The position numbers were made by a program, and so were the translations under genes. The notes under the pieces were generated by a model. It had not been told where the DNA came from, ran no database searches, and worked only from the letters and a program-made list of their open reading frames with translations. Shown piece after piece: positions 24,918 to 36,680 of a stretch of DNA of 64,000 nt. The stretch's first letter is position 1, and the number at the start of each line of letters is the position of its first letter. Origin of the DNA: Sciurus carolinensis. Taxonomy: Eukaryota; Chordata; Mammalia; Rodentia; Sciuridae. The stretch covers positions 15,636,397-15,700,396 of the forward strand of contig NC_062232.1 in NCBI RefSeq assembly GCF_902686445.1. The letters are read 5' to 3'.

Positions 24918-27499
24918 ACAAAGGGCATAAGATCCCTTTGGGTCACCACTCTTCTACTTCACTGGTTAACAGAGGAGAGGGGTTGAAATGGTCTCTCCAG
25001 TCACAAACATGACCACTCGCTAGGGTTCTAGCCTGCCTGGAACTTGGGAACTGGGAGCCAACTGGTCATCAGCCGGCTGATGTGCTTTGGAAATGAGAGA
25101 CCCTCCTGGCCAAGGGTGGGAAGCCAAGGACTTTTCCTGCTAACAACATGCCCACATTCTGTAGAAGAAATAACCTCCTCAGCCACCATCCTTCTTTCCC
25201 AGCCTGTACACCAAGGGTCCTTCTGGCTGCTCACTGTTTTCCAATCAGACAACTGAATTGGAAGTCATTCCAGTCACCAGTTAACCCAAAATTTACATAT
25301 TTGTGGGTTCTTAAGATGCCCAGGTTAAGGTGGACAGGAGAACTAAAAGCGTCTGTGGTCTCAGGCTCCCAAGTGCTATAGAAGTGAGAGCCCTCTTGAC
25401 CACTATCTTTTCCACGTTGGGAAAGAGGCCATTCCAGTCATCAATTTGACTCTTCACTAGAATTCACAGGTCATCTTGCACAGTACCTCCCTGAATGGTA
25501 GGGAATGAGGTCCATTCTGACAATTCTATTGTGCATACCTGTGCAGCTAAGAACCATTATGGCTACCATACTGCTCTAACATGCTACAGGCATGGTCAAG
25601 GGCTGTTTGTGCTTTTCACCAACTGCCTTATGAGGAACCAGGTCGCCTTCCAGTTACCATCTTAACTGTATGCTGAAATCCTACAGGTCTTTCTGTCAGA
25701 AATATGGCCTGCCACCTGCTAGATATGGTTCTGTGATCATTTCAACACCACCCCACTTGCCTTTGTGCTGGGAAACAAAGAGCATCCAACCATCAGTGAG
25801 CTGCAGGCTGTGGAAATAAGAGTTCTTTAGGCCACTGTATGGGCCTCCCTTGCCACAGAACTGAGGGTCCTTCTGGTCCCAGGCTGCAGGTGTACCATGG
25901 AAGTGCAAGTCCTCTCAACAACCTCCAAACTGGTGTGTTGCAAACTGTGGCTACCCACTGCTTACCAGCTAGATGAGATTGGAGGCCCCTCTCAGCACCA
26001 GCTATCCTGAAATCCAGTATCAGTGGATCCTTCAGGGACCCAACCTGTGTCAGAGAGGGGAACTAAAAGACCCACCTTCAGGTCTCCAGATGATTGTGTA
26101 AGACAAATGCTTTTTGGCAACTGTCTTTTCCACATACTGGTATACTAGAGAAACTTCTGGTCTCCAACCTGATTCTCCATGAGGGTGCCACAGGTCATTT
26201 CATTCTCCAGTCTTCCTCCATGCTATAGAACCAAGAGCCCTCGAGTGATTCTCCTGCAGAAGTACTTTGTCAAGGAGAGAACTTCTGTCCTCTTACAGCC
26301 CTTTTGTACATTGAAAACAAAGTTTTCTTATGGCCACAGGCTTCTCACCTTCTGGAAGATGAGAACAATTTTTCCCCATCTTTTCTGTACCCTGGTGTTG
26401 TCATGGTTCTTCCAGCCACCTGCCTACCTCCACAATAGGGTTATGTCAATTCTTCAATTTTTCAGCATGCCCTCATCCTGTCTTAAGCCAAAGTCCATTC
26501 AGCTGGTATCCTGAAAGGGTGCTAGTGATGGGAAGGCACCAGATTACCCACCTGCTTGTGAACTGGGGAACCAGACTGGAGATCTTTACAACCATTGGCC
26601 AATGTACTAGTGTCTCCAGAGCCCTCTTGGACACCAGCCTGCCCAGGTGTCACACATTGGCCAGTCCTTCTAGACTTTAACCTACAACCAACTGGGGAAC
26701 TGAAGACCATTCTGACCTTAGGTGGCCTGAGTATTGTGGAAGCAAGAGCTCCTTTGGGCTCTTTTTTACCCTTTTCATGGGATGGTGTCCCATTGGCCCT
26801 CTGATCACCAACCTACCTTCTTGCTAGTGTTCTAGTAGTCATTTTATCCACCAGTTTTCCCACACTACAGGGAACAGAGGAATATCCAGTCATTGACCCT
26901 ATCACAAGTTCTAGAAATGAGAGCCTTTCAGCTACCAACCCTCCCATACACTGGTGCCCATGGTCCTTCAGGTCACTGATTGGCTTTCTTTGGGCCAGTG
27001 TGCCATAGTGTTCTTTCAGTCACCAACCTGTCCATGATTCCTTTGTCCTTCAGACTCCTACCTACATATGTCCTGGAGAACTGAAAGACATTCTGGCCAT
27101 CAGACTGCCTGTACATTGTGGAATAGAGATCCCTTTCAGTCCCTTGCACGGGTGCCCTAAGGAAACCTTCCCAACAGTAGCCACTTTAATCCATGACTCC
27201 AGTGACCCTACCAGTCTCCAACCCGCCAGCAAGTTGTGCTCAGGGGTCCCTTTTAGTAACCAGCCTGAAAACATACTGGGGTCATGGAGTTAGGGGTTCT
27301 CAGGGCATTAGCCTGTCCATTTGCTGTGGAATCTACAACCCTATCCTACCTCTTGTGTCTTTTTGGCCACCATCAGTCTTGGAGTCAGTCTTTTTTGTTG
27401 ATGACCTATGGAAATCTTTCAGCCACCAACCAGCCCACACATTAGGGTATCAGAAGTCCTTTTGGCTCCCTACACTGTCCACATGAGGGGAAAGGGTCT

Positions 27500-28660
27500 T
27501 TGTAGAGCAAAAGTGGCCAAAGACCATGTAAATGGGCAGACATGACTGAATTTGGCTCACAGGTGTAGATTTCCATCCATCCAATGAAATGAAACCACAA
27601 TACTAGAAATCTGGAGATTGGACCAGGTACATGACTATATGGAATAAATACCACGATTCTAAGCCTCCCTTCCAGTTAGATGTGACGATGTGTCCAAGTT
27701 CTAGCCCTGAGTATGTGCACGACTCTTAAACCATGCCCCAAAAGGGAAGGGAATTGACTTTTCCTTCACCCCTCACCCCTATTCTATGGCTAGAACACTA
27801 ATATGAGCTCTCTTGGGTCACACAGATGAAAGAGAAGATAGAAGGAGCCTAGGACCTCTGTGACTTCCTGGAGTACAGCTACCATATCAGTTCAAACTTA
27901 CATGAAAGTGAAAGAAAACTCCAATTGGTTTAAACCACTGTTGTCATGAGCTGCATGCGGTTCAATCTATAACCTAACAAATGCCTGATTCCACCAAAAA
28001 TTAAGGAGTTAGTTTGATTCAGCCTCCCAATAACAAATAACAAAGTCAGCAATCCAAGTGTAAAAGAAAGAGTAGGAAATAGCTCTTAAATCTATGGACT
28101 TCTCTACCTCTCTTGCACTACCATCTTCTCTCTTTTAGACTACTGCCTTGCAACAGCTTACCATTGTCAATAGTTTTTCAATGCACTGAAAACATAGACA
28201 AGGCTCACAAACACAGCCTTCTAGTTCTCCCACCTGCCACCCTCTCTGGTCCTAAGCACACCAAACTCACTTCATTCTCCTCATTTTAGCCATCATATTT
28301 CTGTCCATTGTATTTGTCATGCCATCTCCTGCCACAGGTCCTTTGTACATGCTGTTACCTCTATCTAGTATGCTCTTCCCTTTGCAGCCTACTATTCAGG
28401 TCTCAGCTCAAATATCACTTCCTGACCTTGAACTCTTAATTCAGTAAAGACTACTTTATGGGCTCTTCTGACATTGTGAGTCTATCTGTCAAAACATTCA
28501 CAGGGCCAGGTCTAATTCAAGCAAAGGAGAAACAAACTTTCCCTTCTCTATGAGGGAAGTGACACAGATTTTGCAGCCATCTTTAATCCACCACCAGGAG
28601 AATGGATATTTGGAGGTAATTAGCAATCTTTGCCCCACATCCCTTCAAGACAAACCATTT
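27500..28660. other. Intergenic, with an L2 fragment
   Basis: About 28150-28450 (GTCATGCCATCTCCTGCCAC, TATGCTCTTCCCTTTGCAG, CAGGTCTCAGCTCAAATATC) matches the reverse complement of L2. The rest shows no gene. Confidence 0.5.
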
Positions 28661-28677
28661 AAAATGCTAAGAAAGGG

Positions 28678-28783
28678 GCTGGGGATATAGCTCAGTTGGT
28701 AGAGTGCTTGCCTTGCAAGCACAAGGCCCTGGGTTCAAATCCCCAGCACTGCAAAAAAAAACAAAAAAAATAAAAAATAAAAA
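28678..28783 (+). mobile_element. Young ID SINE with target-site duplication
   Basis: Near-consensus GCTGGGGATATAGCTCAGTT, GGTAGAGTGCTTGCCTTGCA, CCTGGGTTCAAATCCCCAGC and a long A-rich tail. The 17-mer AAAATGCTAAGAAAGGG flanks it (28661-28677 and 28784-28800). Confidence 0.92.
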
Positions 28784-29144
28784 AAAATGCTAAGAAAGGG
28801 TCATTGCTATATAAAACTCATGAAAAGAAACACTGGTCATTATGCTTAGAAGCTAAAGGAAATCAGAGTAAAACTAATGATAATCACATAGTAATTCTCA
28901 TGCCAGCTCTTCATAAAGTCCTAGCAAACTTTTAAAACATATTAATCATGGGTGAAATAATCTGCACAATAATAAGCAATAGAGAACATTCCTAGTAGAG
29001 GAAATACAATTGGCCAAGTGTGCTATGGGGGAAAAAAAACTTGACCTCACTAATAATGAAAGAAATGCATGTAAAAATGATATTCGGTTATTAAGTTCTC
29101 TTCATCAATCTAATATTTTATACCATTGAAAATACCCAGTGTTG

Positions 29145-29240
29145 GGGCTGGGGATATAGCTCAGTTGGTAGAGTGCTTACCTCACATGCACAAGGCCCTG
29201 GGTTCAATCCCCAGCACCAAAAAAAAAAAAAGAAAGAAAA
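29145..29240 (+). mobile_element. ID SINE, near consensus
   Basis: GGGCTGGGGATATAGCTCAG, GCACAAGGCCCTGGGTTCAA, CCCCAGCACC and a poly(A) tail. Confidence 0.9.
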
Positions 29241-29394
29241 TAGTGTTATCCATGTTGTTTGTAGGGGTATAAAGCAGAATGATCTGTTTAAAATACATTT
29301 TATTAAGATCTGTTAAGTTTAAACTGTACATACCTTTTAATGGGACATCTCTAGTCCTGAGTCAGTATTCCATAAAAATAATTTTCACATTACA

Positions 29395-29600
29395 GACAAG
29401 GTGGTGTGCTCCTGTAATCCCAGATACTCAGGAGGCTGAGGCAAGAGGATAGCAAGTTCAAGTCTAGTCTGGGTAACTTAGATCCTGTCTCAAAACAAAA
29501 AATCAAAAGGGGTGGGGATGTAACTCAATGGTAGAGCACTTGCCTAGCATGTGCAAGCTCTGGATTCAATCCCCAGTACTGTAAAATAATAATAATAATT
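29395..29600 (+). mobile_element. B1-ID composite SINE
   Basis: B1 part (GTGGTGTGCTCCTGTAATCC, GGAGGCTGAGGCAAGAGG), then ID part (GGGGTGGGGATGTAACTCAA, TTCAATCCCCAGTACTG) and an (AAT)n tail. Confidence 0.8.
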
Positions 29601-29663
29601 GCATGAGCATTCAAAAATATATGTAAAATAATGTACACTTCAGTGTTAATATATTACCCAATA

Positions 29664-29775
29664 TAAGCTGTCTCTCTCTCTCTTTTTTTTTTTTTTTTTG
29701 GTGGTAGGGCTTAAACCCAGGGCCTGGTGAATAGTAGGAAGTGCTCTACCACTGAGTTACACCCCCCACTCCATA
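29664..29775 (-). mobile_element. ID-type SINE with T-rich tail
   Basis: (TC)n then T-run (tail complement), then GGTAGGGCTTAAACCCAGGG, GTGCTCTACCACTGAGTTAC and ACTCC. Confidence 0.75.
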
Positions 29776-29779
29776 AGCT

Positions 29780-31430
29780 AGCTTTTATTTAGCATCTATA
29801 ATGTATCACTGTGCTGCAGATACTTTTATCATCCCTAACTTTCAAGAGAGCAAACTGAGTCTTGAGTCTTGTGAGGTTAATTAGCTTAGCCAAGGCTAAC
29901 AGAGCCAAGTGATAAAAAGAATGGACTCCAAGCCAGGACTCATAGATTCCAGAAACCAAGGCCTTATGCACTGTAAATTCTGCCACAGATGTTTTCCATA
30001 AACTTGCCAAGCATGGAAGATATGCACTGACTCAGGATTACATTTCCCTTCATGTTTCCTTGCCATCTTACCAGTAGTTCAAGTCATTGAGAAGAGCAAG
30101 GAAGAGGAATGATGGAGGGAAGCGGGGAAGTACCCAGTATGGAGTTAAAAAACCTAGATTCCAACATATAGCTATTTTTAAAAAATTGGGGGGGAAAGCT
30201 ATAATACATATTGCTGTCCAGGTTGTAGCAAAATTGGTACATTTGTAGATTGCTAGTAGTAGTGCAAATTGGTTCAACTAGTTGGAGAGATTTTTGGCAG
30301 TATTTCAATAGACACTAAAATGCTCACACTTTAATCAGCAATCTCACTCTTATGAAAGTATTTAAAGGAATTAATGTAAAAGAATAAGTTAGGTGCACAA
30401 AAGTTTCCATTAGAATGCAATTGTTAATAGCAAAATAATTAAAATAACACAAATGTTCAATATGGGAGAATGATTAAGCAATGATTAAGGGGTTGTATTT
30501 GTCAAGAACCACAGCTGTTCACCTTTTTTCTCAGAATCCTTTGGCTTGTCAAACCCTGATCCTCACACAGCCCCGGGTGCTTATGTTAAATAAAACAACA
30601 ATCACTAAGGCACATTTTAGCTCTGCAGAACCAGAATGGAGTCAGCCCAATGTTTTCTTCACATTTAAAAAACTGAGAACACACTCCACCTGCCCTCTTT
30701 TAGCTCTGCATACGTCTCCACTCTTTAGCACATTTGTTGTTTACAGTTGCAACTCCCTCACAGTTTTCTCATCATTTCCAAAATGTTTTCTTCCCTGAAG
30801 TTGTGCATAAGCTTATGCTATTCAGGGTGCCCGCCAGGACTCTGAGAGGCACTGGGGCCTGGCTGCCTTCTGCATCAGTGTGACAGAGGCCAAGTCACAA
30901 CTTTGCTATCTGCAAAGCCTCGCCGAGAGATGACCTATAATTATAAGAAATACATCAAATAGTGATTATTTTTATTGATGTCAAGCTGTATTTTTACAAT
31001 GAGCGATGTTACAAGAGAGAATGTGTTCTCTCCTGGCCAATGCCCAAATCCACAACCTGCTTGCAAACTAGATGCACAGAATATAATCAGTTCTCATGGT
31101 TTTGTCCGAAGGGTCCCGAGACACTGTTTGGAAACACTGTAGGCTGTGGGGGGCTGCCAGTTTTGAGGATGATGTGAGGTAGAACAATGATCATCATTAT
31201 TGAACAATAATGGTATTGAAACAATACAACAAATGCTTTAGAGAGTTAAAATGTTTCCTGCCTAATGGCTGCATGTTTCATATAATTATTTTCTTTGTGT
31301 GCTTTTACAATTTTTAAATTGCCTTTCAATATAAGTTGTGTTTAAAATATAGGTGACCTCCTTTTCCTACATATTCTAATACTGCCAGGTAGTGATATAC
31401 ATGCTCAATATGGCTGTGTCTTTTTTTGGA
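29780..31430. other. Intergenic, mostly unique and repeat-poor
   Basis: 30480-31380 has no recognised repeat and contains AT-rich motifs (ACCTATAATTATAAG, TTTTTATTGATGTCAAG, TATAATTATTTTC), so it may be regulatory. No gene. Confidence 0.4.
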
Positions 31431-31436
31431 TGTTAT

Positions 31437-31443
31437 AGTGTGT

Positions 31444-31475
<32 letters not shown>

Positions 31476-31487
31476 ACACATGTGTGG
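31437..31487. repeat. (GT)n microsatellite
   Basis: Mostly uninterrupted TG units, ending in TACACATGTGTGG. Confidence 0.95.
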
Positions 31488-31519
31488 CTTTTTACTTCTA
31501 AGACTTTAAAAAGCTAGCT

Positions 31520-31705
31520 AGGCTGAGTGTGGTGCCAGAGGTCTGTAATCCCAGCTACTCAGGAGGCTGAGATGGAAGAATCGGGAATTTGAGGCCAACC
31601 TGGACAACTTAACAAGACCCCATCTTGAAATAAATAAAAAAGGGCTGGGGATATAGTTCAGTGATAAAGTGCTCCTGAGTTCAATCTCAAGTTATAAAAA
31701 AAAGA
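31520..31705 (+). mobile_element. B1-dID SINE
   Basis: GGCTGAGTGTGGTGCCAGAG, GGAGGCTGAGATGG, AAATAAAAAAGGGCTGGGGA and TATAGTTCAGTGATAAAGTG. This is the last young SINE before ARX. Confidence 0.8.
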
Positions 31706-31779
31706 GCCACTTCTTTACAAAAACTCTTTTAGAAGGTAGCCAAGAGTAGAAAGGGGATGTGATTCACAAGCAGTAAACT

Positions 31780-32235
31780 TTAGTCTTCTGCCTGCCAATA
31801 TCAAGTTGTGTGACTATGGACAAGTCAGCTCATCTCTCTCTGATGTTACTTACCTGTAAAATGGGTGAGATTTACAGAGGTTAAAGACAACAGACTGCTT
31901 GGGTTCATTCATATCCTGGCTCCAGCTCTGTGATCATGGGCAAACTATTCTCTGTACTAGGGGAACCAACTGGCCTGGTTTGCCCAGGATTGAGGGATCT
32001 CCTGAGACATGGGACTTTCAGTTTGAAAATCGGGCAAATCCTGGGAAGACTGGGGAGAGTTGGTCACCTTTCCAATGTCTCAGTTTCCTTATCAATAAAA
32101 GAGGGATTATACCAGAACCATCCCCACAGGGCTGTTGGGAGGACTGGTTTTTTGGTTTTTTTGTTTTTGTTTTTGTTTTTTTTCAGTATGAAAAAGCACT
32201 TAACACAACCTCTGGCACAGAGTAACTATTCCATA
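31780..32235 (+). mobile_element. MIR fragments, one split by a MITE-like insertion
   Basis: 31795-31870 contains GTGTGACTATGGACAAGTCA and a CCTGTAAAATGGG core. A second MIR runs from about 31900 (CTCTGTGATCATGGGCAAAC), is interrupted at 31965-32064, and resumes with GTCTCAGTTTCCTTATCAAT, ending at GGCACAGAGTAACTATTCC. Both are ancient. Confidence 0.65.
31965..32064. mobile_element. 100-bp MITE-like element with terminal inverted repeats
   Basis: Starts ACCAACTGGCCTGGTTTGCC and ends with the imperfect inverse, GGCAAATCCTGGGAAGACTG through GAGTTGGT. It sits inside a MIR, so it inserted later. Probably an old DNA transposon; family not named with certainty. Confidence 0.55.
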
Positions 32236-32239
32236 GGTG

Positions 32240-33150
32240 GTAGCTGTTATAATCAGGATTGTCTTTGTGGATGTACCTTCTTGATTCCATCCCCCTCTGT
32301 TACTATTTCACCATCTCCCTTTCTCCTCTCTTCTATTTAATAGCATAAAGACTTAAATATGAGCATATTTAGTATTAAACTCGACGTGCTGTGAAATCCT
32401 TTGTTTCACTTACCACTCCAGACAATACCAATGATGCCTTCAGAATGTTTTTAAGCAATTTAATATAGCTCTCATTGGAATGTCACAATTTTCAAAGTTA
32501 TAGTTCAATCTCCCCTCAGTGTAATGCAATAAAAGGTTACTCTAATGTCGTTTCCTTTATATAAATAACATCAAAATGCTTCAAACCCAAAAGCTGAATA
32601 AGAAAGGAGGAGGGTGAGGAGAAATGGGTTCATGATGACATGGAAGGGCAGCATTTCTGGGCCAGTGACCTTCCTGCCTTTAATAAATCATTTCCGAGTG
32701 AAATATTTTACGTGTGTTCTATGCTGTGGGAGCCAATCCTGGCCAATAGGTGCTTGGAAGGTAGGGAGACTGTTGTTGAAAAGGTGATTGAGAATGAATG
32801 AATGCATATGAAACTATAAACAAGGCCCTCTCTGAGAGGAAAATGTGGACTCAACCAGATGGAAGTGGGACCTCCCAGGCAAATGAATTTTCCTCCAGTC
32901 CTTTCTTCTTTCCTTCCCCATCCTGCCTATTATCTGAGTAGGCCATACTTTTGGAGGAGGTAAGGAAATCTGTGAAAGGAAGGACAGACATTTTTTACTC
33001 TTGCAGTTGGCAGAGAGCAAAAAAGTCCTTTCTGGATATTTTTGTGGGATGGGAGGGTGGGGACATGGTTGCTGAATTTAAATCAGCTTATCTTTGTTCA
33101 TAACTCTCTGTATAGGGTACATACCACCCGACCCCAAAAGCCAGGCCTGC
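32240..33150. other. Repeat-poor upstream flank
   Basis: Unique sequence. 32340-32600 is AT-rich (ACTTAAATATGAGCATATTT, AGCAATTTAATATAGC) and may be conserved. No gene. Confidence 0.4.
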
Positions 33151-33154
33151 TTTA

Positions 33155-33178
33155 GGAAAAAAGAAAGAGAGAAAGAAG

Positions 33179-33249
<71 letters not shown>
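33155..33249. repeat. (GA)n microsatellite
   Basis: Purine tract on the + strand with a long uninterrupted GA core. Confidence 0.95.
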
Positions 33250-33254
<5 letters not shown>

Positions 33255-33930
33255 AATTGATTCTCCAGTGTAGAAGATTGTCAACAACAACATTTTCTAT
33301 TTGTACTATTTAAAAGATGGTGTTGGTTGGTCTCCTCGTTTCTCAGAAAGGGAAATTTTACACCTGTTAGATTATAGTCTTGGAGCTATTTATTAGAACA
33401 TATGGTGACAGATAATGCCAACTCTCTATTATCCATGAAAAGAAATAAGTAAAAATCACTCCTAGGTCTAAATTTTACTTGAACTGTGGGTTTCAGTCTC
33501 CTTTCTTTCCAGCCCTTCTGGGATTCTCTTAGCAAAATACATCGGATTTAATTTCTTTTTAGTCCCTTGCTAGCCTTAAACCAGGGGACTAATGAACAAT
33601 GAAATAGCCCCAACAGCACTAATGGGGGATTTGAGGAAAGAGAATGAAGCCTGGATAAATAGGGGTCGTGGGGAGGGGAAAAATCAATCCGAGTCCACTC
33701 CATGAGAATGAAAACTCAAATGACATTTGTCTGAATCAAAGTGCCTCCTACACTCCTACAGCCACAGTGCAACCCTCCAGTTCAGTCAAAATTTACCAAA
33801 CTGCTCATGGGTACCAGGAACTGTGCTAAGATCTGACCCAAAAAGGCTGAAGTGAAGAGGAAGAATGTGATGTTGATTCCAAGCATGCAACACTAAATTT
33901 CAGGCGATTGTGAGAAATCTAAGCGTATCC

Positions 33931-33935
<5 letters not shown>

Positions 33936-33963
<28 letters not shown>
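33936..33963. repeat. Poly(A) run
   Basis: 28 consecutive A, with no SINE body upstream that I recognise. Confidence 0.95.
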
Positions 33964-33964
<1 letters not shown>

Positions 33965-34016
33965 TGAGATTTTTCTCATTTAATGTCCAAAGAAAAAGTG
34001 CTAAGGCTCACTTTCT

Positions 34017-34600
34017 GTGCGTTTGCATCTGAGTAGATTATCTGCTCTCCTCCTCCCACCTTTTCTGCTTGGACCCGCCGCGTGCACCTGCTACCTCCAT
34101 CATTTTCAATGGGCAGTCAGTATCTGTGTCACCCCAGTCAATGCACCAGGGTACCCCTGGTTTCTGACTCTGCGCGGTGGCCGGGCACCTCTACACAGGC
34201 CACCTCAACGTACGCGCCCTCTCGCGGGCGCCTTAGTCCAGCCTCCCCACTCATCTATGCCATCGAGGTCACTTGGACCGGGTCTTCGCTCTGCTCTCCT
34301 GGTCCTAGAGACCCAGCATGCGACAAGACGGGGCATCGGGGCATCGAGTCGTCGCAGCAGCGCCCCCAGTAACACTGCACTGGCAGCTCTCCTCCCTCCC
34401 CGAGCACCCCGTCCCCAGGTGCTGGCGTCTCCTTCCCAATGGGAAACTGAGGCCGCCTTAACCGAGCAATGCCCTGCGGAGAACCCTGTCTGGTGCACCG
34501 GGTTAGACTGGGCGGGGGGGATGCCGTCGGTGCCTTGTGGGTTCTGCCTGCACGGACCCACGAGGCCCCTAGGCCGTGATTGTTCCAGTTTTCTGCCACT
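34017..34600. other. CpG-rich patch 7 kb upstream of ARX
   Basis: GC-rich sequence with clustered CpGs (GTACGCGCCCTCTCGCGGGC, GGGGCATCGAGTCGTCGCAG types). The long overlapping open frames on both strands (up to 219 codons) show no domain and are best explained by base composition. It could be a CpG island of the ARX Polycomb domain. Confidence 0.45.
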
Positions 34601-34799
34601 CATAACCTCGGCTTGGGAGCCATTCCTTTCCCTCAAAGATGCCGGGTGTATCCCAAAAGGATGCAGGGTAGGCTGAAAAGTCGGGGGCAGAATGGGAGCC
34701 GTTGGGGGGAGGTCGGAACTGTCCCAGGTTTGGAGGAGACGCCTGTCAGAGCGTTGAATGTAAGTCCTTTTGCGCGGTTATTTTATTCCCGGGCCTTTC

Positions 34800-34856
34800 T
34801 TCTTCTCGTCCTAGTCCTCGTCCTAGTCCTCGTCCTCGTCCTCCTCCTTCTCCTCT
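34800..34856. repeat. GTCCTC-type short tandem repeat
   Basis: Tandem variants of CTCGTCCTAGTC and CTCGTC, ending in CTCCTCCTTCTCCTC. Confidence 0.9.
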
Positions 34857-34993
34857 ATATTTTCGCCTTCTGTTCAGCTATTTGTGTTTTCTGATCGGGT
34901 AAGTGATTTGCGGCAGGAAATTAGATATCTTTATTCCAGAAGCACTGTGGTACAAATGGTATCTATTCCAGAGCCCGCTTCCTCTTAGTCGCT

Positions 34994-34996
<3 letters not shown>

Positions 34997-35036
<40 letters not shown>
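34997..35036. repeat. Poly(T) run
   Basis: 40 consecutive T, followed directly by ACTTGCAGG. Confidence 0.95.
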
Positions 35037-35040
<4 letters not shown>

Positions 35041-35769
35041 GCAGGTTATTTTGTGATGAAAAGAACAAAGTGTTGTACAGCCCCAGCATCTTACCTCCTC
35101 CCTTCCACACAATGCAACTCTTAATTAAACACGGGGACACCCACGCCTCTCTTCCCACAGGACCCCTTCCATCTGCTCCCCCCACCTCCAAATACCAGCC
35201 TTCTATGGGCTGGGAAAGCCTCGTATTGAACTTCCCAATTAGCCAGACAGTGCAAAATAAGGGATTGTAAAGAACCGTTTTCGCTCCTATTTTTGGATTC
35301 TTCCTTTGAGGCCTTGTCTAGTAAATGTTTTGTTGGCCTTAGCATGACTTTAAAATCATGCAGGTCTGAGGACATGAGATTGCAGACACTACAGATCTTT
35401 AGAAAAAGGACTTGTGTTTTCTGATTGATGAGTTAGGATTAACACATTCAGTGCAAAGGAAATAACAAGATCGATTTGAACAGAGATTATTTTTTCTTTT
35501 GTCTTTGTAAAAGCTTTATTGGTAACTTTTTACTAGAGGTTCAAGAAAACTCAATCATTTCCAGGTTGAACAAATCAAAGGAAGTTGAATAACAACCCTA
35601 CATTTCTCTTTTCTGGATTTCTAACTAGACCAAGGGGAGTAAGTGATTTAAGAGGAGCTGAGAGTAGTGGCAACTGGAATTTGAGGATTTCCTGATGCGA
35701 ATGCAGGAGTGCAGGATTCCTGGGCGAGGGGAATAGAGCACAGTGGTAGCCAGGGTCCCTTCGGAAGGT

Positions 35770-35980
35770 AAGGGGCCATTAAGTCAGAAGTGGGGGACCC
35801 TAGATTCAGAAGGTGGAGGAATCAAAGACAGGTGGGGAATCATGGAGACAAAAAGTGGAGAATCCTAGAATCAGAAGGTGGGGAATCTTAAAATCTGAAT
35901 GAGGGGAACTTAGAATCAGAGGGTGAGGTATTCAAAAGTCAGAGGGTAGGAAGCGATCTTAGAACCATGGTGTGAGAGTA
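35770..35980. repeat. Degenerate minisatellite, period about 25-30 bp
   Basis: Variants of AATCAGAAGGTGGGGAATC recur about seven times (AGTCAGAAGTGGGGGACC, ATTCAGAAGGTGGAGGAATC, GAATCAGAGGGTGAGG, AGTCAGAGGGTAGG). No known family. Confidence 0.7.
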
Positions 35981-36229
35981 TCATAAAGATTGATTTCAAG
36001 TAAAAGAAATCTCAGACTAGCTGCCTTCAGATGACCCCCCTCTAGGGACTGAGGAATCTGAGAGTGAAGGCCTCCAGACCTCCATGAACATCCTAAAGAC
36101 TACAAACTCAGCTTTCTGCCTGGTGTTGCATCCTCTGCACAAGCGTGGTCCCACCCCCAATTATTTCACTTCTAGGTTCAGTGTTTCCTGAGGTTTGCCT
36201 GCAAGAATCCACCCAGCAATTATCTCCCC

Positions 36230-36680
36230 TCTCGCGCTCATGGGGGGACATTAACCACGAACGCGCTGGAGAAGAAAGGTACAGATGGGTCTTTTATTGA
36301 ACACTTGGAAATGTTTCCAAGGCTTTTGTTTTCTTCCCCCATTCATTCCTGCCGGATCACTTGGATCTGCCAACTTCAGTCCCCAGAGGCTGCGGCGGGA
36401 GGGCTTGGCCCACCCGAGCCCCCCGCTAGGGGGCGCGCTCTGGCCATGGCGCGGAGCCGAGCCCAATAGGGGTGCTGCTAGGGGTTGGGTAGGATGCGGG
36501 CAGCCAGGGTCCTGGAGAGGCCTCTGGACTGTCGCTTGTGTTGGGCCCTTTGCCGCGTCCAACCCGTGTCCACCTTCCCCTAGCCCGTCCGGGGTCTCCT
36601 AGGGCAGCTACAGAGTAAAGGCTGCATCCGGGACGCCTCGAACCTGGACGCACTCGGGGTCCCGCCATCCGGTGTTGGAG
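36230..36680. other. CpG-rich patch 5 kb upstream of ARX
   Basis: GC-rich sequence with CTCTCGCGCTCATG, CGAACGCGCTGG, GGCGCGCTCTGGCCATGGCG and similar. No conserved protein is visible in any frame. Probable orphan CpG island. Confidence 0.4.

Larger units (their letters stand above)
22400..27500. repeat. Degenerate tandem-repeat region with higher-order periodicity, interrupted by transposons
   Basis: About 5 kb built of decayed repeats of phrases like GTGGAAATGAGAGCC, CCTTCTGGCCACCA, GTGCTGGGGAACTGAGG and TCATTTCAACCCC. Longer blocks recur: the block near 24655-24770 resembles 25730-25850; 23549-23627 (resuming at 24567) resembles 25554-25645; 22700-22900 resembles 24930-25110. After removing the L1 (23628-24552) and SINE insertions the larger spacing is about 1 kb. 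There is no reading frame that runs across units. The family is not recognised: an old minisatellite or a satellite-like low-copy repeat. Confidence 0.6.

Noticed and set aside
22400..27500. Possible CRISPR-like or coding repeat array
   Set aside because: Units are degenerate, irregular and lack unique equal spacers; this is a vertebrate genome and no frame runs across units.
14391..29240. tRNA-like sequences with A-box and B-box matches (for example 28678, 29145, 14391)
   Set aside because: These are ID-type SINEs derived from tRNA: they have A-rich tails and target duplications, no proper cloverleaf 3' half, and many copies.
34017..34676. 219-codon open frame upstream of ARX, with overlapping antisense frames
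   Set aside because: Composition-driven in a CpG-rich patch; no recognisable domain and several overlapping frames on both strands.
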